Source of the DNA: JAAYEB01 sp035306725
GTDB taxonomy: Bacteria > Fibrobacterota > Chitinivibrionia > Chitinivibrionales > Chitinispirillaceae
DNA length: 14,524 bases
Direction of reading: 5' to 3'
NCBI GenBank assembly: GCA_035306725.1
Contig: DATGNN010000108.1
Span: 1 to 14,524 of the forward strand
In this document: positions 5,473 through 11,437 of the stretch, in pieces
How positions within the stretch are numbered: position 1 is the stretch's first letter
Layout: the number at the start of each line of letters is the position of its first letter
Notes under the pieces: generated by a model
Databases searched by the model: none
What the model was told of the DNA's origin: nothing
Seen by the model: the letters and a program-made list of their open reading frames with translations, nothing else
Translations under genes and position numbers: made by a program

Positions 5473-6413
5473 ACATGAAGTGGGAAAAGCGGGGGCTGAT
5501 TTTTGAGCCTGATGGGACTCTCTCATGGGCACGAAGCTACGCATTACTGCCAACGGTGCATCAAATTGATACCAATGTCATGCGAATTTATTTCAGTACT
5601 CTTGATGACCAGCAGACAGGAAGAGTGGGGTTTGTTGATGTGTTGGCAGATAATCCTGGAAAAATTATTCGCATTTCCGAAAAACCGGTTCTTGATGCAG
5701 GTAATTATGGTTTGTTTGATGATTCCGGTGTAAACCCATCGTGCATTCTCGAAATCGATGGTGAAATTTACCTCTATTATATTGGATGGCAAAGGACCAG
5801 GCAAGTACCCTATATGCTTTTTAGCGGACTTGCTGTATATAATTCTAATAATGGAATTTTTGAAAAAACAGGCAGGGTTCCGCTTCTGGACCGTTCTGAT
5901 AAGGAACCTTTTTCCCGTTCCGCACCGTTTGTGATCCCAGATGATACCGGGTACATAATGTGGTATTGGTCGTGTCTGGAATGGAAGCGGAATGATTCAA
6001 TTCAGTTTAACAGTAATCACGTACATTATACAAATGTAATTAATCAAATGCATTCTGATAATTTTGACAAATGGCCCGACTATGGTACCAGATGTATCGA
6101 TCTTGAAAAACCTGATGAATACTCGCACGGACGCCCATGGGTTATAAGAGAGAAATCAGGATTGTTCCGAATGTGGTATTCAACAAGAATGCTTAACGCA
6201 CCCTACCGGATCGGCTATGCGGAATCGTCTGACGGGTACTCCTGGTCGCGTAAGGATGATCTTGCGGGAATTGCTCCATCCGGAAACGACTGGGACAGTA
6301 CTGCTGTTTGTTATCCTTGTGTTTATGACTGCTGCGGTCGCAGATTTATGATTTACAATGGAAATTCAAACGGCAGAACAGGATTTGGTTTTGCAGAACT
6401 TGTTCAGGATTGA
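5469..6413 (+). CDS. Cytoplasmic five-bladed beta-propeller glycosidase-like protein (GH43/GH130/DUF377-like)
   Basis: 314 residues from ATG 5469, within the ATGA overlap; ATG 5475 is an equally good start. Sequence rhythm is that of five-bladed propeller glycosidases and phosphorylases: RIYFSTLDDQQTGRVGFVDV (39-58), DDSGVNPSCI (84-93), IYLYYIGWQR (100-109), SRSAPFVI (149-156), EYSHGRPWVIRE (217-228), FRMWYSTR (233-240), YRIGYAESSDGYSW (246-259) and MIYNGNSNGRTGFGFA (294-309). Asp84/Asp85, Asp144/Glu146 and Glu217 lie in the blade positions that commonly supply catalytic acids, but I cannot assign them firmly. There is no signal peptide, so it should act in the cytoplasm. Proteins of this general type occur in O-antigen-like clusters without a settled role. 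It may be a phosphorylase, a trimming hydrolase or an inactive sugar-binding propeller. Confidence 0.72.
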   Translation: MNMKWEKRGLIFEPDGTLSWARSYALLPTVHQIDTNVMRIYFSTLDDQQTGRVGFVDVLADNPGKIIRISEKPVLDAGNYGLFDDSGVNPSCILEIDGEIYLYYIGWQRTRQVPYMLFSGLAVYNSNNGIFEKTGRVPLLDRSDKEPFSRSAPFVIPDDTGYIMWYWSCLEWKRNDSIQFNSNHVHYTNVINQMHSDNFDKWPDYGTRCIDLEKPDEYSHGRPWVIREKSGLFRMWYSTRMLNAPYRIGYAESSDGYSWSRKDDLAGIAPSGNDWDSTAVCYPCVYDCCGRRFMIYNGNSNGRTGFGFAELVQD

Positions 6414-6416
6414 TTT

Positions 6417-7394
6417 ATGTTAATTCGTCGTTACACATCTACAGACAAAATTCTCTGGAACGACTTTGTAGGCAAGTCAAAAAACGGAACATTTCTACTG
6501 AATAGAAATTATATGGATTATCATGAGGATCGTTTTCCCGATCACTCCCTGCTTTTCTTTGACGACAAAAATCAGCTCTGTGCACTTCTGCCGGCAAGCA
6601 GTCAGGACACTGTATATGTAACTCATCCAGGACTGACATATGGCGGTTTTATCACTGACAGCCGTATGACTGCCACCTGCATGTTAACCCTTTTAAATTC
6701 TTTGCTTGAATATCTTTTATCAAATAACTTCTCTATTCTTCGTTATAAAACCATGCCGTCGATCTATCACCAGCTCCCTGCCGAAGAGGATCGTTATGCA
6801 CTGTTTCGTGCCGGAGCAATACTATTTCGCCGTGATGTTCTGTCGGTACTCTACAATACTCCTCGTCCACCATATCAGCTAAGGCGACTCCGCAGTATAA
6901 AGAAAGCTAATAATGCAGGGGTGTCCATAGGTCCATCCATGGCATTTGAAGAATTCTGGAAAATACTTACCACCAATCTGGAAACTTTTCACAATGTTAC
7001 GCCAGTCCATTCTGTAAAAGAAATCTCAATGCTTGCACAACGGTTTCCTGATAACATCAAGCTATATACAGCTCAATACAATAATAGTATTGAAGCAGGT
7101 GTCGTTGTGTATGAAAGCGCCAGAGTAGCTCATTTCCAGTATAATGCTACATCATCAAAGGGGAGAAAAAACGGAGCACTTGATATCTTGATTGACCATA
7201 TAATCAGAAATATATATCGCGATAAACCCTTTATCGATTTTGGAATTTCCAATGAAAATAATGGATCTCTTTTAAATATCGGTCTTGTGACACAAAAAGA
7301 GGGTTTCGGTGCTCGTACCATAGTTCATGACTACTATGAACTTTCTGTATCGGAAGCCTTCAAACGTATTGCAAAACAGGATACATTATCATAA
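6417..7394 (+). CDS. FemAB/GNAT-like acyl- or aminoacyltransferase
   Basis: 325 residues. The start ATG 6417 has AGGA 7 nt upstream and lies 3 nt after the previous stop. The N-terminal half reads FLLNRNYMDYHEDRFPDHSLLFFDD (26-50), then LLPA (57-60) and VTHPGLTYGGFI (68-79). The C-terminal half has RRLRSIKKA, an AGVVVYESARVAHFQYNATS strand-helix and FIDFGISNENNGSLLNIGL. This is the double-GNAT/FemAB-like (Acetyltransf_6-type) family repeatedly seen in LPS and capsule loci. Family members transfer acyl or aminoacyl groups to cell-wall or glycan amines. The donor cannot be deduced. It offers a second candidate, besides the beta-helix enzyme, for N-acylating an amino sugar. No signal peptide or membrane helix. 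It is the last gene of block A, followed by a hairpin-rich gap. Confidence 0.75.
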   Translation: MLIRRYTSTDKILWNDFVGKSKNGTFLLNRNYMDYHEDRFPDHSLLFFDDKNQLCALLPASSQDTVYVTHPGLTYGGFITDSRMTATCMLTLLNSLLEYLLSNNFSILRYKTMPSIYHQLPAEEDRYALFRAGAILFRRDVLSVLYNTPRPPYQLRRLRSIKKANNAGVSIGPSMAFEEFWKILTTNLETFHNVTPVHSVKEISMLAQRFPDNIKLYTAQYNNSIEAGVVVYESARVAHFQYNATSSKGRKNGALDILIDHIIRNIYRDKPFIDFGISNENNGSLLNIGLVTQKEGFGARTIVHDYYELSVSEAFKRIAKQDTLS

Positions 7395-7403
7395 CATTTA
7401 GTT

Positions 7404-7416
7404 ACTTCTCAGAAGT
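7404..7416. repeat. Short palindrome after block A
   Basis: ACTTCT (7404-7409) and AGAAGT (7411-7416) are perfect inverted copies around a single C, 9 nt after the FemAB-like stop codon. As RNA it would form a 5-bp stem with a 3-nt loop. No T-tract follows, so it is a poor intrinsic terminator. It is the first of three dyads in this gap. Confidence 0.3.
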
Positions 7417-7451
7417 TTCGTGAGTTTTCAGTAATTCCTGGATAGAGATGA

Positions 7452-7478
7452 TTAATTTACGATGAAACGTAAAATTAA
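7452..7478. repeat. Inverted repeat (hairpin 1 of an adjacent pair)
   Basis: TTAATTTACG (7452-7461) pairs with CGTAAAATTAA (7468-7478) over 10 bp with one bulged base; the loop is ATGAAA. It is separated by only 2 nt from a second, longer hairpin. Either a regulator-binding dyad or a transcript structure between blocks A and B is possible. It is too AT-rich and lacks the T-run for a standard terminator. Confidence 0.45.
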
Positions 7479-7480
7479 CA

Positions 7481-7513
7481 TGTTACGCAGACCTGATTTC
7501 AGGTTGCGAAACA
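7481..7513. repeat. Long imperfect hairpin between blocks A and B
   Basis: ACCTGA (7491-7496) and TCAGGT (7499-7504) form a perfect core around TT. The stem continues with CGCA (7486-7489) against TGCG (7505-7508) past one bulged G. It then continues with TGTT (7481-7484) against AACA (7510-7513) past one A-A mismatch. That is 14 paired bases in 33 nt. If the 2-nt loop opens one base pair it becomes a 4-nt loop, feasible in RNA. No oligo-T follows. It sits just upstream of the promoter candidate at 7521-7548, a position compatible with an operator. Confidence 0.5.
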
Positions 7514-7520
7514 GTCGGAT

Positions 7521-7548
7521 TTGATTAAAATACGTGAGTAGTTAAAAT
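7521..7548 (+). promoter_or_regulatory. Candidate sigma70-type promoter for block B
   Basis: TTGATT (7521-7526) and TAAAAT (7543-7548) are separated by 16 nt, with consensus matches of 4 of 6 and 5 of 6. The -10 box is identical to that predicted before block A. The start point would give a leader of about 20 nt, containing the GGAG ribosome binding site (7564-7567) 8 nt before ATG 7576. The hairpin at 7481-7513 lies directly upstream. Confidence 0.4.
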
Positions 7549-7575
7549 GTAATAATATTTTCTGGAGTTGCTACA

Positions 7576-8331
7576 ATGTCAATTGATATGACTGACTATG
7601 CACGAAATTATGCATCGCACTACACTGCCGATATCGATTTGGAACGAATACTTGTCAAATATCGGCGCGAACAGGTACTGAATTCTCTTGTCAAATTCCC
7701 ACATTCGTCAATATTGGAAACAGGGTGTGGTATGGAACCGTTTTTTTGCTGTGACATAGACTTTTCCAGGTATACCGTCATAGAGCCATGCACCGAATTT
7801 GTAACACATGCAGAAAAATGCAGCAATGGTGACTCCAGAATCTCGATACTGAATGGTTTTTTTGAATCAATCACCAGTGATCTTATGATAAATTATCCTT
7901 TCGATTTTATTATCGTCAGTAGTCTGCTTCATGAAGTACCTGATCCGAAAGTCTTTCTGAAATCACTTCGCAAGAATTGTACAGACCAGACTGTTGTACA
8001 TCTCAATGTACCTAATGTTTATTCTTTTCACCGTCTTCTGGCAGTAGCAATGGGTTTGATCGGCAGCATCTATGAGAAATCCGCAACTGAAAATCGATTT
8101 GGACGCCATTCTCATTTTGACAGAAATTCCCTTGTTAACTTATGTGAGCATCATGGTTTCTCCATAATTTCCTCAAGAACTTATTTCATTAAGCCATTTA
8201 CTCATCAACAACTTGAATACCTGCTGAAAACCGGTTTCATGACCGAACAGATGATAGAAGGTTTATCCCGATTGTCCTCGAGTTTTCCCGAACATGGATG
8301 TGAGATATGTCTGGAAATGAGGCCTGTTTAA
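7576..8331 (+). CDS. SAM-dependent methyltransferase, class I
   Basis: 251 residues, with GGAG 8 nt before the ATG. SAM-binding motif I is ILETGCGMEP (46-55), followed by the acidic strand-2 end YTVIEP (66-71) and DFIIVSSLLHEVPDP as motif IV/V. This is the Methyltransf_23/11 type. The stretch HLNVPNVYSFHRLLA resembles the cap region of methyltransferases from sugar-modification loci. The C-terminal 60 residues (FTHQQLEYLLKTGFMTEQMIEGL) look helical and may recognise the acceptor. It opens block B, one base before the first cupin gene. The probable role is O- or N-methylation of a nucleotide sugar or of the growing glycan; the acceptor is not identifiable. Confidence is high for the fold and moderate for a sugar role, which rests on context. 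Confidence 0.85.
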   Translation: MSIDMTDYARNYASHYTADIDLERILVKYRREQVLNSLVKFPHSSILETGCGMEPFFCCDIDFSRYTVIEPCTEFVTHAEKCSNGDSRISILNGFFESITSDLMINYPFDFIIVSSLLHEVPDPKVFLKSLRKNCTDQTVVHLNVPNVYSFHRLLAVAMGLIGSIYEKSATENRFGRHSHFDRNSLVNLCEHHGFSIISSRTYFIKPFTHQQLEYLLKTGFMTEQMIEGLSRLSSSFPEHGCEICLEMRPV

Positions 8332-8332
8332 T

Positions 8333-8758
8333 ATGTCTGTCATTGAAAATTGCCAGATAATTGAATTGCCGCGAATTTTTGATGCACGCGGAAATTTGAC
8401 ATTTGTTGAAGATCAACACCTGCCGTTTAAGATGAAACGGGTGTTTTGGATCTACGATGTACCAGGTGGCGAAGTTCGTGGTGGTCATGCATACCACACT
8501 TCAGAAGAATTTGTAATCTGCCTTTCAGGTTCCATGGAAATGCTGGTCAATGATGGAAATAAAAGAGTTATGTACACTCTTAACCGGTCTTATTATGGTT
8601 TGTATATACCACATTGCATATGGCGTCAAATGATAAACTTTTCAACCAATTCAGTTGTTCTGGTCCTTTCATCAACCGAATATAACCACGATGATTATAT
8701 ATACAATTTTGATGAATTCCTTTCACTCAGGGAGGATATGACAAGATGGCACACGTAG
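8333..8758 (+). CDS. FdtA/QdtA-type 3,4-ketoisomerase cupin, upstream paralogue with altered active site
   Basis: 141 residues (WxcM-like C-terminal fold), normal length for a stand-alone FdtA/QdtA. These cupins convert dTDP-4-keto-6-deoxyglucose to the 3-keto-6-deoxy sugar. Family landmarks are RGNLT (19-23), RVFWIYDVPGGEVRGGHA (36-53), LNRSYYGLYIPHCIWRQM and VLSSTEYNHDDYI. The conserved active-site HAH(K) reads His52-Ala-Tyr54-His55 here: the second His is Tyr, and the following Lys and Gln positions are His and Glu. The first His is kept. Hand alignment to the next gene gives roughly 40% identity. Start ATG 8333 lies one base after the methyltransferase stop, with GAGG about 10 nt upstream. 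It may be a partner subunit, an isomerase with different specificity, or inactive. Confidence 0.85.
   Translation: MSVIENCQIIELPRIFDARGNLTFVEDQHLPFKMKRVFWIYDVPGGEVRGGHAYHTSEEFVICLSGSMEMLVNDGNKRVMYTLNRSYYGLYIPHCIWRQMINFSTNSVVLVLSSTEYNHDDYIYNFDEFLSLREDMTRWHT
8730..8736 (+). promoter_or_regulatory. Strong ribosome binding site for the second cupin, inside the first
   Basis: GGGAGGA lies 9 nt before ATG 8746, within the last codons of the upstream cupin gene. It is the strongest Shine-Dalgarno sequence seen in the cluster and fixes the start of the downstream gene. It implies efficient, possibly independent, translation of the copy with the intact active site. Confidence 0.7.
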
Positions 8759-9165
8759 AAGAATGCAAGTTGATAAATATGACCAGGATTCAACTCCCTA
8801 AAGGAAATCTTACTCCTGTATATAATGATCTTCATATTCCCTTTTCAGTCAGGCGAATCTATTATTTGTATGATATCCCGGGAGGATCATCACGCGGCGG
8901 CCATGCACATAAGGATTTACAGCAATTGATTGTTGCCGCAAGCGGCTGTTTTGATGTTATTGTTGATGATGGTAAAAACAGAAAACTGTTTACACTTAAC
9001 CGTTCCTACTTTGGGCTGTTAATACCGAGAATGATATGGCGTGAGATTGATAATTTTTCAACAGGTGCGATATGCCTTGTACTGGCATCAAAGGAATTTG
9101 ATGAATCTGATTACATACGACATTACCATGATTTTCAGACAGTCGCAGATTCTGTAAAGGCATAG
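8746..9165 (+). CDS. FdtA/QdtA-type dTDP-4-keto-6-deoxyglucose 3,4-ketoisomerase
   Basis: 139 residues, a stand-alone sugar 3,4-ketoisomerase cupin. KGNLTPVYNDLHIPF (19-33), RRIYYLYDIPGGSSRGGHAHKDLQQ (36-60), VDDGKNRKLFTLNRSYFGLLIP and FSTGAICLVLASKEFDESDYIR follow the FdtA/QdtA pattern throughout. His53 and His55 match the two active-site histidines described for FdtA, and the HAHKxxxQ signature is intact, so catalysis is expected. The product would be dTDP-3-keto-6-deoxy-galactose (FdtA type) or -glucose (QdtA type); sequence alone does not separate them. It overlaps the upstream paralogue by 13 nt and is followed 9 nt later by the aminotransferase that would use its product. Family members are dimeric, which makes pairing with the upstream copy conceivable. 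Confidence 0.9.
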   Translation: MAHVEECKLINMTRIQLPKGNLTPVYNDLHIPFSVRRIYYLYDIPGGSSRGGHAHKDLQQLIVAASGCFDVIVDDGKNRKLFTLNRSYFGLLIPRMIWREIDNFSTGAICLVLASKEFDESDYIRHYHDFQTVADSVKA

Positions 9166-9174
9166 TGAGAATTC

Positions 9175-10290
9175 ATGGTAACATTTTTAGACATTCGCGA
9201 ATCTTATATTGACCTTAAACATGAAATCGACTCCGCCATAGCCCGGGTTCTCGATTCCGGCCGTTATATTCTTGGAACTGAAGTTTCCTTATTTGAACAG
9301 GCATTTGCTTCCTACTGCGGAGTCAGAAACTGTATCGGAGTAAGCAATGGTCTGGATGCACTTAGATTGGTACTGCATGCCTGGGGGATCGGTCCACAGG
9401 ATGAAGTAATCGTACCGGCTCATACTTTCATTGCAACATGGCTGGCTGTCAGCCAAACTGGCGCATTACCGGTACCGGTTGATATAGATCCACATACATT
9501 CCTGATTAATCCTGATTGTATCCCGTCTGCAATTACTTCACGAACAAAAGCTATTATTCCTGTCCATCTATATGGACGTGCAGCAAATATGGATCGCATA
9601 TGTAAGATTGCCCGTTCGCACAATCTTAAAGTCCTCGAAGATGCAGCTCAGGCTCATGGTACTCAGTACAATGGCGTATTTACAGGTGCACTTGGTGATG
9701 CAGCAGCATTCAGTTTTTATCCTGGAAAAAATCTTGGTGCATTTGGCGATGCGGGTGCAATCACAACAAATGATAACGATCTGGCAGAACGAATCAGATG
9801 TTTCATCAACTACGGTTCACTCCAAAAGTATCATCACCTTCAAAAAGGATTTAATTGCCGGCTCGACGAAATACAGGCTGCAATATTGCGTGTCAAATTG
9901 AGATATCTTGACGATTGGAATAACCGACGCCGCACACTTGCAAACCTTTACCAGACTAGTCTAACAGGAATTGACCAACTGTCTTTTTCCTGCCCCTGCG
10001 ATCCGTTTTCTCATGTCTGGCATCTTTATGTAATTTCATGCAACAATCGTGATACAATGCAGGAATATCTTCTAAAAAAAGGTATTCAGACACTGATACA
10101 TTACCCTTTGGCACCATTCGAACAGGATGCTTACCAGGAACTTGCGGCTGACGCTAAAAAATGGCCCAATGCATCTCACGCAGCCAGATCTGTTCTCAGT
10201 CTGCCAATGGGACCACATCTTTCTAAGAAAATGGTTGAAACGGTGTGCTCTGCAATTCATGATTTTTTTAACACGACAAAAAGGATATAA
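9175..10290 (+). CDS. DegT/DnrJ/EryC1/StrS-family sugar aminotransferase (FdtB/QdtB-like)
   Basis: 371 residues, the usual length. PLP-dependent fold-type I enzyme. Visible sites are SGRYILGTEVSLFE (28-41), VSNGLDALRL (56-65, phosphate-binding loop), PAHTFIAT (81-88), VHLYGRAANMD (130-140), EDAAQAHG (155-162, Asp156 contacting the pyridine nitrogen), and the Schiff-base Lys185 in FSFYPGKNLGAFGDAGA. GFNCRLDEIQAAILRVKL is also canonical. With the ketoisomerase immediately upstream, the expected reaction is transamination from glutamate at C3 of a dTDP-3-keto-6-deoxyhexose, giving dTDP-Fuc3N or dTDP-Qui3N. The start ATG 9175 follows GTGAGA; GTG or downstream alternatives are less family-like. 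It is cytoplasmic. The family is certain; the exact sugar product is inferred from neighbours. Confidence 0.92.
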   Translation: MVTFLDIRESYIDLKHEIDSAIARVLDSGRYILGTEVSLFEQAFASYCGVRNCIGVSNGLDALRLVLHAWGIGPQDEVIVPAHTFIATWLAVSQTGALPVPVDIDPHTFLINPDCIPSAITSRTKAIIPVHLYGRAANMDRICKIARSHNLKVLEDAAQAHGTQYNGVFTGALGDAAAFSFYPGKNLGAFGDAGAITTNDNDLAERIRCFINYGSLQKYHHLQKGFNCRLDEIQAAILRVKLRYLDDWNNRRRTLANLYQTSLTGIDQLSFSCPCDPFSHVWHLYVISCNNRDTMQEYLLKKGIQTLIHYPLAPFEQDAYQELAADAKKWPNASHAARSVLSLPMGPHLSKKMVETVCSAIHDFFNTTKRI

Positions 10291-10297
10291 TTGTCAT

Positions 10298-11326
10298 ATG
10301 ATAGATTCACCTCTTGTCAGTATCATTATCCCGGCTTACAATCACGAATCATATATCGAAAAGGCAATTCAAAGTGTACTTGAACAAACTTATACGAACT
10401 GGGAAATCTGTGCCATTGATGATTGCTCCATGGATAGAACTGCAGAGATCCTTCAAAGGTACGCTACACAGTACAAAAGCAAAATCAGAATTAAAATTCA
10501 TTCAGAAAACAAAGGGGTATCATGCACATTCAGCGATGCTATACTGATGTCCCGAGGCAGTTTTATCGTACCATTTTCATCTGATGACCTCATTCCTCCC
10601 GACGGTATAGAATGCAAAATCAATTACCTCCTTGAACACCATGACATTGATGTAGTATTAACCGATTTTGACGTGATCGATAGTAACGAAAAAATATGGA
10701 GTGGCCACAATAAGTTTAAAATTGTACCTCAGTTTATCAGGATGCTTGATCTTGATTGTAAAAATGTTCATCAGGAATTGCTGAAAGGTAATTTTATACC
10801 CGGTGGTGCAATCATGGTACGGCTTGGACGAATCAGCCGTGAAGCATTGCAGCAGGATACGTTTTGCCCCAATTTGAGCGACTATGATATGTGGTTAAAT
10901 CTATCAAAAAATTTTAAATGGAGCTATCTGCCAGAAGTCACCTGGATTTACCGCTGGACCGGTAACAATTTATCGGCAAATGATAATCCTGCCAACCAGA
11001 CCTGGAAAGTAGCCGGCCAGCAGATATACATTTTGGCAAAACGTCTCGCATGTTCAAATGATATGAATTACAATAAAACACTGATAAGGCAGATAAAAGG
11101 TATCTCCAATAAACTTGACGATTATTATGAATGGTACTTTTCACCTGAAACCTTCCGGAAGTTTGTGTCAACGGTAACTGAACTCGTAGAAAAAGGTCTT
11201 TATGCACAAGCTATTCAGGTCTATGATCAAGGTAACTCACAGTTCAGGGAAGCTCCAGGCATTGCAGATTTTGACGCTATAATACTGCATTTACGCGATA
11301 AATTACCACAAGTAATTTCCGGTTAA
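10298..11326 (+). CDS. GT2 glycosyltransferase
   Basis: 342 residues from ATG 10298. The frame stays open back to 10127, but that extension lies inside the aminotransferase gene; the chosen start lies 7 nt after its stop, has AAAGGA about 12 nt upstream and begins directly before the first GT-A strand. Motifs are PLVSIIIPAYNHESYIEKAIQSVLEQTY (5-32), AIDDCSMDRTAEI (39-51), SENKGVS (69-75), the metal-binding FSSDD (93-97), LTDFDVID (121-128) and LSDYDMWLNL as the catalytic-base region. About 80 C-terminal residues appear helical and are not part of the core fold. It is a soluble, inverting GT-A enzyme, likely membrane-associated at the cytoplasmic face, adding a sugar of this cluster to a lipid-linked acceptor. 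It is the last gene of block B, converging on the propeller gene 111 nt away. Confidence 0.88.
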   Translation: MIDSPLVSIIIPAYNHESYIEKAIQSVLEQTYTNWEICAIDDCSMDRTAEILQRYATQYKSKIRIKIHSENKGVSCTFSDAILMSRGSFIVPFSSDDLIPPDGIECKINYLLEHHDIDVVLTDFDVIDSNEKIWSGHNKFKIVPQFIRMLDLDCKNVHQELLKGNFIPGGAIMVRLGRISREALQQDTFCPNLSDYDMWLNLSKNFKWSYLPEVTWIYRWTGNNLSANDNPANQTWKVAGQQIYILAKRLACSNDMNYNKTLIRQIKGISNKLDDYYEWYFSPETFRKFVSTVTELVEKGLYAQAIQVYDQGNSQFREAPGIADFDAIILHLRDKLPQVISG

Positions 11327-11437
11327 TATTGTTGTAATAACTGGTTTCTTTTCTGCAGTTCTCAATCAGCTCCAGGGATTCCCGACATCTTAAAGGTTAT
11401 CCCTTCGAGAAAACCCGTGTCAGGGGCACTTGATACC

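Noticed and set aside
10127..10297. 57-residue N-terminal extension of the GT2 glycosyltransferase
   Set aside because: It lies entirely within the aminotransferase gene in another frame, while ATG 10298 directly precedes the first GT-A strand.
11327..11437. Bidirectional terminator between the convergent GT2 and propeller genes
   Set aside because: Only 3-4 bp dyads (e.g. AAGG/CCTT) are seen and no flanking A/T tracts; nothing that could be called.
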